A model generated the notes under the pieces. The model saw only the letters and a program-made list of their open reading frames with translations. It did not search any database and was not told where the DNA came from. The translations under genes were made by a program, and so were the position numbers. From Nematopogon swammerdamellus (taxonomy: Eukaryota > Arthropoda > Insecta > Lepidoptera > Adelidae): 64,000 nt of DNA. The stretch covers positions 11,401,523-11,465,522 of the forward strand of contig OX336342.1 of assembly GCA_946902875.1 (NCBI GenBank), in the 5' to 3' direction. Positions 32,293-43,608 of this stretch are shown here, piece by piece. Numbering within the stretch: the stretch's first letter is position 1; each line of letters starts with the position of its first letter.

Positions 32293-35200
32293 TGTAGGGT
32301 TCCGAAGCCCTCAGCGTCCTTCTCGGGAGTGATGCCATAAATTTTGGCGACCTGTCACGCACATCGCGGAGCTCTATTTTAAAATAAACATGGGTACGCC
32401 GGAAACATGTTGAGACCCCACTTTCGAGTTAATAAATTAACTTGAGAATACAAGTTTTAAGAAATCCACTCGTGCATAATTAATTGACGACTTAGCGAGA
32501 ATGAAGGGTGTCTCGAAGCAGAGTAGACATGACAAAAAAATGCCATAATTTACCGTCCGGGCGACGACGCCAGGCCACATGTGCTCGCTCGTCTGTGCGA
32601 AGGAGCAATTTTAACGTCTCCCGAGAAATGTATGAAGGAAAGAATTTGTATGTTTAGTTATACATTAAGGATACAAAATAGATATTACGCGCCCACGAAA
32701 ATCAATTGCAGATACCTGGCAACAACTACGAGAGACTGCGGAAGAGCAATGGGTGCCCGCTCACGAACCGGTCGGCTGCTCGCTTCTCGCAGCACGCTCA
32801 AGGAAGCTGCATGGGGCTGGTGGGAGCGCAGCGCCCAGGGCTGACCCTTGGAGATCCGATGCCGGATCGGCAGCGGGAGATGACGACAGAGTGCGGCTGC
32901 CAGCCGTCTGCGGCGAGTACCGAGGCGTGCCCATTCCATGAGAGAAGATGGTCCCAGATGCCGTGCCTGAGTGCCATCTCGGCATACCGTCTCGCGAACG
33001 AAGTGTCAGTGTTACGCAGTGATAAGTCTTGCATTAATTAATATTAATGCCGTATGCAGTGTAAAGAAATACAAGCATTAACGTGCGCGTCAACAATGGA
33101 CCCTATCCTACAGAAATGTATATGATTATGTATTCGTGTAACCTAGCGACAATTAAGACTTACTTTTACAGAATACGGACTATATAAACATAATGTAATA
33201 CTAGCATAATTGATTCTGCGAATATTTACGATTTAGGATTTATTAGAAATATCATTATGTCACATAAGGAATATTATCCAGATTGGTACATGCAGCGACA
33301 TCTATATGTAATTTATATAAGTAGCGGGCAAAACAATGTAAAGAATAGGGCGCCCTCTAACGAGATTTGGGGGCGAAATTGATGTTTGTTACTGGTTACT
33401 TAGCGAAAGGACTAGGAATGTTCGATTTTGAGTAGGAGTTGAGAAGTGACGCCACTAGGGGGCGCGGATAAACATCATGTTGGCGCGAGTTCAAAGCGTG
33501 GCTTTAGACAATAAAACTGTTTGACTAGGGGAGATGATCATCAGTCTTGGAAGCACCGTTGAGATAATTAGTCACTCCTCCAGAGTACGCTTGAATTGAA
33601 AAATTAGAGCAGCATTGTGATTGATAATTGAATTGAACCTAGTTTGTCTGTGAAGTAAAATCATCCGTAATTCAACTCAGTGAGCGGTTGCGGCCGTAGG
33701 CGTTAGCAGAATAAACCAGAGTTAAGTACCTATTCGCTATAGCAATTAAAGAGATACATTATTCATTTGCCAGTGTATTAGAATGATTTATCAATTAATT
33801 TATGGGATTAATTAAATATATTAATCGTTGGATTCAATTAATTTAAGATAGAAGCAGTATGCTTCGTTATTTGTTTAAACACTAAATATTGGCAAATGAC
33901 CGGTGGATCGATCTCACCCCGCCTAATTGTTGAATATTCATGTTGGTTTAATTGATGTCGTGTACCTACGAAATTCATTTAACATTACCTCTTTAGAGTA
34001 ATAATTATTCTCAGCTAAGATAGTTCTTACACTTTTCCCATAAGTAATGTGCATTGTAATTTGTGGTGTAAAATATTGACACGGGAGTTTTTCTGCTCGT
34101 CTTTTCTTCCGTGGAAAATTTAGATTGCTAGACGAGCGAATTTAAAGTAACATCATATTGAACTGGCTTATGAAAATAAATGATATATCAGTTCACATAA
34201 CTTGTTTAATTAACTAGCTGAGTCCTCCAATTCTACCCCTGAAGTAAAGAATCTCTCCTGAATCATAAAGACCAGTAATTTATTAAATTACATTGAACGG
34301 CCTATTAGCCTAGATTTGTTGAATTTGATTACAGGTCCTTTAATAGTTCATTTGGTTCGATATATATAGAAGGAAATTGATAAGTTTTTGAAATTCGGAT
34401 TTAACGCCATTTGCAGATCTGATCAATCCTATACATGGTTGAATAGATTGGGTTCGACTCTGAATTGAATTGATTAGCCCTACTGATTGATAAATTGCAA
34501 TTGCCGATATCACAGTATAATCAACACTGACTGGGGAGTTAACTGAAAACAAGATTGACGGGTTACAATTTCAATCCTTTCAGCAGTGGGAATACTGCAG
34601 TGGATGTAGTATATGGAAGATCAAGGTCGTAGATCACACATATATGCCATGGCTAACGCCTGATGGGATGCTACCCAGTACGAGACCATTATCTACTGAA
34701 TTAAGTGACAATTACACAAGGTATTGTGAGAACACTCTGTGTTAAATCTTCACAATCATAAAATACATATATGTCTGGTCAAACTTACCCAAGGGAAACC
34801 GACCTGAATCCGCGGGTTATCTCGCGGATCTAATTATTTGCGCACGGGGTTAGCCGTCTGACGATTAACCCATTCATATCTTCCAATAAGCAGGTTGGGC
34901 CCGCCTAGCTTATAATATTCTAAAGTCGAAATTAGCGACCTGACATAGAGGTCGGCTAATGAGACTATCGGAGTAGCTCTGCGGAAATTATTGCAATTGT
35001 AGCTTATCGACCACCGCTCGAACGTCATTCTTGTGTTAGGAAATACTAAACAAAGCAGGAATACACTTTCACACATACACATGACTATGGCCAGTCTACA
35101 TACTAACTTCAATGGCCCACAATTCACTTAGGAGGTAAAGGCAATATTCATATCAGTTGGAGGTTAACGTAGAACAATTGATCATTTATAAGAAGCTATT

Positions 35201-35299
35201 ACAATTTATAATTATCCATTGAGATTAATTTATCATATTTAATTAAATAAATCAGTCAAAAAAAAAATTTTTTATTAGACGATCATTCGACCCCTTACA
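32293..35299 (+). repeat. 3' LTR
   Basis: Exactly 3,007 bp and offset by 8,986 from the 5' LTR throughout, which rules out net indels. One substitution was noticed (33057). It is followed by the target duplication GTAT. Confidence 0.96.
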
Positions 35300-35303
35300 G
35301 TAT

Positions 35304-35647
35304 GTATGTATGTACAATATATTTAAGATTTAAGAAATACAATTATATTAATTTTATAAATTATACTAAAAACTAGAATTAAAATTATATTAAATAAAAT
35401 AAATTTCGTCCATCTCCGCCGACTCCCCGCCGCGCCGCCGCGCGCCGCCCCGTGGCCAAAATAGCCCAATCTCCAGCCCTATCTCTTTAGAATAAAGAAC
35501 TTGTATGTGTTATGTTTTTTATCTGTATATAATAATATAACTTTAATGTTATAGTTACTATTATTTTTATTTATGTAAATACCTACTTTATTTATTTATC
35601 CTAACATTATTAATATTGTATTTCATTATTATTTTATACACTGTTTT
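35304..35647. other. Short intergenic segment
   Basis: A GTAT microsatellite at the element border, then AT-rich sequence with a small GC-rich patch at 35405-35455. No gene recognised. Confidence 0.5.
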
Positions 35648-36010
35648 AACCCTCCACGAAAAAAGAGGGGTGTTATAATTTTAACGTGTGTGTTATGTGT
35701 GTATGGGACTGTTTGTCTGTGGCATCGTAGCTCCCAAACGGATGGACCGATTTACATGCGGTTTTTTTTTAAAAGCTTGAAATAAAAGTTAAATTACAAA
35801 TTTAACAAAACCCCGACCCTTAAAAAGTTAAAAATAATTTCCGTTTACTTACTTAAAGGAGTCGGCGGACCGCTAAGTAAATAAAATATAAATACTCAGA
35901 GCTGCGCGGGAATTTACTTAGCTATCCACCGACTCCTCTAAGTAAGTAAACGGAAATTATTTTTGACTTTAAAGATTGGTGTTTTATTTTTATTTTTAAT
36001 TAAACTTTTT
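35648..36010 (+). repeat. Dispersed repeat C, second copy
   Basis: It shares 'agaggggtgttataa', 'tctgtggcatcgtagct' and 'ccaaacggatgga' with 13316-14130. It also holds a short inverted pair (aggagtcggcgga at 35857, matched near 35927-35940). Confidence 0.7.
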
Positions 36011-36359
36011 TTATTAGACCTTAGTTTATGTTTTTTTAAATGCGTTTAATTGAATGTGGTTAAGCTAGTTAGCACGCGACATAAGTGGAACCTACCATGC
36101 CCGCTACGGGAATGTACCCAGTGAGCATGGTAGGGAACACGAGTCGCTTACTCGTGGTAGGGAATATCACACATAGCTGTACTGCACATATGTAAGTATT
36201 CTATGTACTATTTATTTTGAACAATACATTTTTTTTTCTTGCTTGCAATCCATGGGAGCGCAATGCATAAAATAAATAAAGGAAGTAAGTATATACGATA
36301 GAAGGTAGATACGGGGCACATCTATATGGAATAAAGTGAAATTTACCCCAAATTTGATG

Positions 36360-36785
36360 GTTCATTTGCGAAATGTCGCTCTACTTGTGGATCTTAGTGG
36401 CTTGGAGCAGGTGGGGTGTGCCCGGCCGGCTTCGACTTGAGCGGATCGTGCTGTATGGGGTGCCCAGCATAACACCTACGGAGCAGAACATTCTTCATTG
36501 TTCCATTGCTTATTTGAGCAGCTGGAGTTCTTAAGCTCAGTTCTAAGAACCGATCACCATAATTTGATACATAGAACTCGATCTTATTTGTAGAGATATA
36601 CTAATATTTAATTACATGTTAAATGTTTAAGTATATATTTTTTTAATGTTTTAACTGTTCCTCTTAATTTATCGCACTACCCATCAACCTTACTCATAAT
36701 CCCAGGCACCACTGCTAGATAATGCCTCTAAGGCTTTAAGTCCGCCTTTTGTCACTTTGTGCAATAAAGTATTATTATTATAACC
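36360..36785 (+). mobile_element. 3' end of a non-LTR retroelement
   Basis: It ends 'tttgtcactttgtgcaataa' plus a TTA-rich tail, the same ending as 21420-21470. No coding domain remains. Confidence 0.5.
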
Positions 36786-36889
36786 TTTATTTCACATTTT
36801 TAAATACATTTACATTAATTTTACATATATTATAACTATAAAAAGTAATAAAAATACACAAAATTAATACAAACAAATAAAAACGGTAA

Positions 36890-37052
36890 TACCGCCGGCG
36901 GCGGGAGGCAAGCCTCCAAGCACACCGGCGGGTGCAGGCCGTGGCTACGGAGCTCTCCGAGACGACGCGAGGCAAGCTACGAGCGATAGGTGGTGGTACT
37001 AGACACGTAGGCCACCACCACCCCCATCTCGGAGAGCTCCGTATCCGCCGGA
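36890..37052. repeat. Short fold-back segment next to SINE-B
   Basis: GGAGCTCTCCGAGA near 36949 is matched in inverse orientation by TCTCGGAGAGCTCC near 37026, and GGTGGTGG/CCACCACC pair inside, so the 90-bp segment can fold on itself. Confidence 0.6.
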
Positions 37053-37400
37053 TATTATTATTATTATTTTTATTGCTACCGAACTGGGTGGCTCTGTCCG
37101 AGGTCGCAACCTCAGGCGCAGCCAATTTCACCCCCGATGAGGTGCCAGTCCGGCTTGGAGGTGGACTAATGTTGCTGGGGAAAGGCTATTAACCCGCGAT
37201 TTGAAGATCTGTGGATTGTAGGAGTGGGGGAAGATATTTCCTGGGAGCCCGTTCCACACCTTTGCAGTGCGGCACAAAAACGACTTAGAGAATCGTGCAG
37301 TTCGAAGAACTCTTCTGTCGACTACAAACGGGTGTTCCGCGAGAGTATGGCGGGTTTGGCGAAGGCGAACAGGGGGAGGAGGGATAAGGGAAGAAGTATG
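37053..37400 (-). mobile_element. SINE-B family copy, minus strand
   Basis: On the minus strand it ends in the tail 'gttcggtagcaataaaaa' plus (AAT)n. The body (ggtgccagtccggcttg, aaaggctattaacccgcg, ttcgaagaactcttctgtc on the plus strand) is shared with 46618-46985. The frames at 37224-37652 are readings through this repeat. Confidence 0.8.
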
Positions 37401-37639
37401 TTTTCATTTCATTTTAATGATTTTAGGGTGTGCAAGGGGTGTGCCGAATACAGAGAGAGTTGGTCTGTGACAGCAACGACAGCTTGCTCGACCACTAGTC
37501 AAGTTAACACAAGTTACATCGGACGGCCGAGTCTCGCAAACGTGACACGGAACGGCTATATTGCTTTCACACCAAGCGGGCATGTTGGCGGCCGCCTACA
37601 GCTAATTATAATGATATACGATCACACACACATCTCAGT

Positions 37640-38815
37640 AAGTAAATGCTAGTGCCGCCGTTTAGTAGACGTTATGGTAAGTACACAAATGTCCTCGCGT
37701 GTTATACAATTATATGGAATTGAGCAATTTGATGAAGATTAGAGGGCAAACTGAGAGAGAAACTTGATTATTAGAGGGAAACCTGATACGTTAGGTATTC
37801 CGGACATAACCCTTTCCCAAGGCACGCCACCATACGTTTGTATTTATGTAATAAGAATAATCATAATCATTATAATATAATTATCATAACGACAATCATA
37901 ACTATGGTACACGATGTAAGAATAATTACAACTAGTAAGACATAGATTATCTAAAACTTCAAGAACTTTATTTGTAATAGTGTTAATTTTTTTAATAAAC
38001 TGTCATTAGACAAAACAAAATATATATTAGATGAGAATAATTAAAAACGACAAATGAAGAGTTAAGAGACATTAACTAAAAATACTTATTACAATGTTAA
38101 GAATGTGTTATTATTTATTGTTATTGATTTATCCACACTAGAAGCTAATGCGTGAACTTTGTATTAATTTGAATTAATTAATTTGCACTTAATTCTCACT
38201 TTTAGTTAGCTGGTCATAAATTTTATCTCAGAGTCTGACTAATGTTTTCCGATGACGATGGCACTTACACCAGATGAGGTAATGTAAATAGGCAGAGTGG
38301 CCAGATTCCTTTATGCTGTAAATAATTATGTGAGCGGTAGTATGGGTTAATTATTTATAATTAACTATAATATTAAATTTATAAGGTACTAACAACCTAT
38401 GGATGAAATTATGCAATAAACAATAAATAATTTCAGCATTCACAAAAAGCGTTAGAAAGTTTATTTATTTATTCATTGTTACAATTTACAACTACATAGG
38501 CATGGTTACAAAGAGTAGATAGACAATATCAATTTTATTTCTTATCGCGATAGACAACGCACGTTATGAACGTCAATCTTTCACCACAGTCGAGTTCTAC
38601 GTAAGTACGAACACCATGTAATAACATACACTAGACTAGGTAGGAGTATTGGAAACTCATTTCACAGTTCATGCCACATTTTCTCCACACCGCCATCTTT
38701 TGTGGACGCTAAAATATACGCGTACGAGTATTCCTATGTACCTACTTACATAATGTAAGCTTGGACGCAAGGTATTATACTTACCGGTGTTTCCGAATAT
38801 TTTTTAAAATATTTT
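37640..38815. other. AT-rich intergenic sequence, nothing recognised
   Basis: Stops are frequent on both strands. No gene, RNA or clear repeat. Confidence 0.55.
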
Positions 38816-38819
38816 TACA

Positions 38820-38892
38820 TGCTTCACCAAGGTGTTATGGGCTGACATCACGGATGTAGTAGGAGATTTAGCCAAACTTATCAGTTTAAAAA
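38820..38892 (+). mobile_element. SINE-A 3' tail fragment
   Basis: Only 'caccaaggtgttatgggctg' to 'atcagtttaaaaac' remains, the last 70 bp of the family. Confidence 0.8.
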
Positions 38893-41050
38893 CAAAATTA
38901 CACATAGTACATAATGCAGATTCTGTAAATGATCTCACTCAATCAACAAACACTGTCAAAGAAAGAAATAATGCTATAATGAACTTTCTGAATTTGTTTT
39001 ATAGTTGAAAAATATGAAATTTAACTTTATTATTTCGTTCATATCTTTCGTGAAAATATGAACGCGTGCGAAATTTCAAAAATAAGTGAACGTACTTGCG
39101 CTGTCCGAAGAAAAAGCGAAGCAGGTTATAAAATTCATCAGATAGTTAAGTGCCTGAGAATGCAGGTCGAAAATAAATTTCTACGACGATTCGATCATAA
39201 TTCGTTTGATGCTATTGAAGTGGAGTGGGTTGTGGCTGATGTACGGAGCAATACTTTTCATTAAGCCAACAAGTGGATAATTTAACGCCACTCTGCTTGG
39301 CTGGAGACGTGCCGCCAATTTCGAATAACCTATCTCGGTAGTTTCTTATCATAGATCGACAGAAATAACATTCATTTCCCGAGACGAAATTTTTTTTTTC
39401 AAGTTTTCTATTTGCCGATTGCTACGCGAAATACTTCGGAAATTAAATATCTTCAAAGACCTTGCTCCTTATTCGAGCAAGGTCATCAAAGATATTTTCG
39501 TTACTGTAAGAACTAATATTTATTCAGTTTATAATTTTTGGCTACGTAGACATGAGCTGTTGGGGAAAAGCTTCTACGAGTATTTAAATTTATATTTATT
39601 TTATAACCATCAGCTAGCTGGATCATACTTGAATCTGGTATTTTTATAATAATTAATGTTGTCATAATATATTATCGACCAAACGCATACTCCGACTTCT
39701 ACATTGTCTCTTGAGGACATCGCAATTGTCAACCCGAGCACGTAACTCGCAAAGACCACAATCTTCAACACTTTCATCATAAACAAAAACCAAGTGGATA
39801 CATAAATATATTTTAACTTCACACATTTGCTCTGAGTATTTTGAAGACATCAATGCAATTGTTTATACTTTTTTGTTGTTATCGAAAGTTTCAGAGAAGT
39901 ATGAAAGATTGGCGAAATAAAAATTAAAACTTTGTATTACTACTGCTGAGGTGGTCGGTAACAGTCGGCATGGAATAATTAGGCCTACTTTATTACCTCA
40001 TTACCTTATTACCTCACTCAAACTATGTTTCCCCAATGATAATTAAGAGGGTTCATACATTAGATAGGAATTGGCACGATACTCTGTGGTAGTATATTAC
40101 CTAAAGTATAATTAAACTGTCATGGCACTTCATTCCGAACCGAGCCGACCGAGTACAATGGCGCTGAACCATAAAACTATATTTTTAAAGTGAAGCGGCA
40201 TTAGATAGGAACGAACATCGACTTTTGTTGTCGATTAGTTATCGATGCTATCGACAATATATATCAATACTCGTATGTATACGTATTATTTATAATTTAT
40301 TTTGTGATGCGATGACATTTAATATTATTTGATGATTTGCCTATACTCACATTGAGTTAAGATTGCTTATTGTGTAAGAGAGTTAGGCAAAAGATTTCCT
40401 ATCCGGTTTCAGCGCGTATTGTACGAGTCATTAGTTCATTACTCATTACATTACTGGAAACCTCATTAGCGTTTCAATTGAGTGATCCAAACCTGAGTGA
40501 CTACCGTTTCGCATCCCTAACAAAAGTGAGATTTATTGCCGAAGAAATAATTGTAGTATAATACCTACTCATGATAATGAAGGAGGTACGTTATGATAAT
40601 TAAGGAGGCATGTTCCCAGCACTTCAACATCAAAATTTGATAATGCATAAGTCATTGCGTATTTTGCGTACCGATACCAATATTCGAGGAATGAGTGGTT
40701 CATGTTTCTACAAATAAGATCGTTCGGTCTACGAAAACAGAGATAGAACCTCGAAAGAAATTATTCAAAGGTTGTGCGGCGAAGTGGCGGCGAGGGCTCA
40801 AGTGCGGGTTGATGAAGGGTTCGCCTCGCTGACGTCTCGCTGGCAGCGAAACTGCGTAGGATTTATTGCCGTCTGGCGTACAAGATAAGCGAAGGCGCGA
40901 AAACTGCACATCGATGAAAACTTCACAACACGTGCAGAGAGAAAGTTTTTTTTTTATCTAGTTTAGGTACTTTGAAAATCCGTTCAAGATCATCTATTAT
41001 TTCTGTAAGATGAAAATAAAAATATTATGTAAGTAAAAAAATAAATAAAT
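38893..41050. other. Intergenic sequence, no gene supported
   Basis: Scattered short frames only. A moderately GC-rich patch at 40770-40905 is open on the minus strand (69 codons) without recognisable domains. A hairpin at 39458-39484 is listed separately. Confidence 0.45.
39458..39484. other. Perfect 10-bp hairpin
   Basis: GACCTTGCTC (39458-39467) and GAGCAAGGTC (39475-39484) with a 7-nt loop. Outer AAATATCTT/AAGATATTT words extend the pairing imperfectly. Function unknown. Confidence 0.6.
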
Positions 41051-41054
41051 TGCG

Positions 41055-41575
41055 TTAAAAGCTATACGTGCAGCATACAGTGCCAAATACCAGCTTGCGC
41101 CTTTGGACTCGATCCAGCGTCGAGCCGTGCGACTAGTGGGTGACACCGAAGTGTCCCGCGATCTAGAACCACTGCAACACCGTAGGGATGTCGGCTCCCT
41201 AAGTGTGTTCTATCGCCTATTCCATGGGGAGTGCTCGGAGGAGCTGTTTAACGCAATCCCGCCGTCCCCTTTCCACCGCCGCACCACACGCACTGGGAAG
41301 GGATTGCATCCCTATACGCTGGACTTACCGCGGATGCGTACTAATCGATTCTGCAGATCTTTCCTCTACAGAACCGGTAAACTCTGGAACGCTCTCCCTG
41401 CTCATATATTTCCCCTCAAGTACAGTCTCGGGTCCTTCAAGAGGGGCGTGAATAGGCACCTGTCAGGCCGGCATGGCATTCGCAACCCCCGCATACGACC
41501 GAATGTCCACGGGCGTCGTTAGACACCTTATGGGTGGCTCGGCGCCATATGTCGAGCTTTCAATAAAAAAAAAAT
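41055..41575 (+). pseudogene. Non-LTR retrotransposon ORF2 C-terminus
   Basis: The frame reads AIRAAYSAKYQLAPLDSIQR, RRAVRLVGD, HRRDVGSLSVFYRLFHGECS, RTGKGLHPYTLDLPRMRTN and SFLYRTGKLWNALPAHIFP, ending at a TAG at 41520-41522. These are the conserved final blocks after the RT domain of many insect LINEs. It is 5'-truncated and ends in an A run near 41563-41572. No catalytic RT motif remains. The same family occurs inverted at 45419-45640. Confidence 0.9.
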
Positions 41576-41595
41576 ACAGATGCATAATTATATTG

Positions 41596-41962
41596 TTAGC
41601 ATCGGTAGCTCGGTGGTGCTATGGATCGATGCCTGATCGTAAAATTAAGAGCGCGATGAGAACTTCTATGGGTGACCGTTCAACCTCAGCTGACCGTGGT
41701 TCCGATTCCACGTAAAACTGTGTTGGTGCCTTCCCTTAACTTACTAGGCGGTAGGGTTTCACCGGAATGATTGAAACCACCGCATTGAATAGAAGGTCGG
41801 TCGAAGCGGCTACGTAAATAGTTCGTGTTTTCCGTTCAGTTCAGTGTAGCCGGCACTAATGAAGGGAAGCACTGCCATGGCACCTAGTTCACCAAGGTGT
41901 TATGGGCTGACATCACAAGTGTAGTGAGTAGTACTGATGTAGCCATCTATGTCATTCATAAA
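41596..41962 (+). mobile_element. SINE-A copy with degenerate head
   Basis: A box TCGGTAGCTCGGTGGTGC near 41603, B box GTGGTTCCGATTCC near 41696-41709, then body and tail. The 5S-like segment is partly decayed (tctatgggtgaccg). Confidence 0.87.
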
Positions 41963-42098
41963 CAATTGTAAAGTCGACTCATACACAGTTCAAATAAGCA
42001 CACTATAGTTTTGCAACATTCTTGCAATACTTAGGCTCCATTAAACACTACACCCGACGAGCGAGAGCTTGTATAGCTTTAAGTTTACATTGACTTTA

Positions 42099-42235
42099 AG
42101 GCCCACTTGCACCAACACGAGTTTAAAGTTAAGTAGCGAGTTATGGATTTAAACGCGGTTCCCACAGTCAACGGGTGCTAGCTTAACGAGTTAAACTGGT
42201 TTATATATTAAATTTGTGTTGGTGCAAGTGGGCCT
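42099..42235. mobile_element. MITE, 137 bp, with TA target duplication
   Basis: Inverted ends AGGCCCACTTGCACCAACAC match over about 20 bp. TA flanks both sides (42097-42098 and 42236-42237). The size and TA duplication fit a Tc1/mariner-derived MITE. Confidence 0.8.
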
Positions 42236-42339
42236 TAGAGTGTATTGGAGATCTAGGATAACTAACGTATACTTCTTATTGGACATATAAGACATTTTGT
42301 ATTTCAACGAAAGCACTTGAGCAGGCCTCACGCACTCTA

Positions 42340-42575
42340 TGTACTTGCGCGCGCTAACTACCTACCGCCCGGCGGGCCGCCGCCGGTCTATTTCAGTGGA
42401 AATTCGTCAGCCGCGCGAAGTATACATAGACGCTCGCCCACGCAACTGCGCGCAGCTGCAAAGCAATAACCACTTTACACTCGATCGTTAAGGTACGTTT
42501 TCGCACGCAGCGATTGGCGACGTGAAGCAGTAGGCTATTAAAGCCCGAAGGTAGGAACATTTTCTATGGAGTGAT
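42340..42575 (+). repeat. Dispersed repeat G, inverted partner of 4170-4440
   Basis: Near-complete reverse complement of 4170-4440, with matching landmarks in reverse order. Plus-strand orientation is arbitrary. Confidence 0.8.
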
Positions 42576-42985
42576 TAGAGCGTCGTTGATACCTCTTTCA
42601 AAAGCCACTCTGAACACACGCGGCGGAAGCACATGCGCGGAGGCTCGGAGGCGCGGAGGAGGCTGGAGGTGGCTATTCGACAAGCTCCGAGAAAGGAAAA
42701 TATGGAAAATATGATAACGGCTGCGCTGAGTGACAGGCGCGGCGGCGAAGGTGTATGTGATGACATTTTTAAATAAATAGAGAAAGAATATAAATCATAC
42801 GCTACTGGTGTTGCGCCGGATTTGGCAACTGACATGGTAGCTATAATGTCCTTGAATGAATTTTACAGTGTTTTATATTTTCTTATATTTTTGTGAAAGT
42901 TTATACATATATATATTATAATAAATATTGAAAACACTCTCGCGTTTATATATTTTTTATGGACAACCGGCACGGGTGTCTGTGC
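42576..42985. other. Intergenic sequence, nothing recognised
   Basis: The 86-codon minus-strand frame here (42575-42835) overlaps the end of repeat G and shows no domain. An AT dinucleotide run lies near 42908-42922. Confidence 0.45.
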
Positions 42986-42989
42986 CCAA

Positions 42990-43185
42990 AATATTAATAC
43001 AGAATGAGAGGTCGGTTGAAACGGCTATGCATGCATGTTCGTGTTTTCCGTTCAGTTCAGTGTAGCCGGCACGCCCGAAGGGAAGCACTGACAACTGACA
43101 AGGCACCTAGTTCACCCGGTGTTATGGGCTGACATCACGGAAGTAGTAGGTGATGTAGTCAACGTGTCAGTTTCCATAAAAAATA
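42990..43185 (+). mobile_element. SINE-A copy, 5'-truncated
   Basis: Body and tail from 'aatgagaggtcggttgaaac' to 'gtgtcagtttccataaaaa'. Confidence 0.85.
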
Positions 43186-43608
43186 AAAATAAACAATAAT
43201 GAAATAGCATAATCTAACCCGTACATTTGAGATTCATTATATGAATTATTTTCTGTACTATATAGTCTACTGTCTTCCTTTCGAATCTTCTCCAGACTAG
43301 TAGATACGACCGGACAAGTTTAACCCAAAACCACCCGGTAAGGTACTGGAAGAGACTTACATGGAGTTGTAACATGTACCTAAGGACAAGATATATCCTC
43401 TTTTCACCCGGTCCGGTATGAAAAGACTGAAAACGGAAGGTCTAAATGCAATGTAAAAGTCATATTTCGCCATACACAGACCCGTTCCGTTCCGTTATGC
43501 AAGGCCGGTAAGCAAACTTCCGGTGTGCGTCGCCGTCGATCCGTCCGAGCCGGTAACAACATTTTAAGAACAAAAACAAACGGATGCAAACGACACATGT
43601 GTATTACG
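43186..43608. other. Unassigned sequence before the GC-rich satellite
   Basis: No gene or repeat recognised. Confidence 0.45.

Larger units (their letters stand above)
23307..35299 (+). mobile_element. Complete, young Ty3/gypsy-type LTR retrotransposon (11,993 bp)
   Basis: Two LTRs of exactly 3,007 bp (TGTAGGG...CCTTACA) flank a 5,979-bp interior with primer-binding site, gag, pol and polypurine tract. The 4-bp target duplication GTAT lies at 23303-23306 and 35300-35303. I noticed one LTR difference (T at 24071, C at 33057) and no indel. Domain order PR-RT-RH-IN places it in Ty3/gypsy. There is no envelope frame between pol and the 3' LTR. Very long LTRs are known from the Woot/Ulysses group; membership is a guess. 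All expected parts look intact. Confidence 0.97.

Noticed and set aside
37224..37652. Plus-strand 142-codon frame
   Set aside because: It reads through SINE-B, which recurs at 46618-46985 in a broken form; not a gene.
40700..40909. Minus-strand frame of 69 codons in a GC-richer patch
   Set aside because: The acceptor-like CAG gives only a short reading in the phase needed by the receptor, and no motif is recognised.
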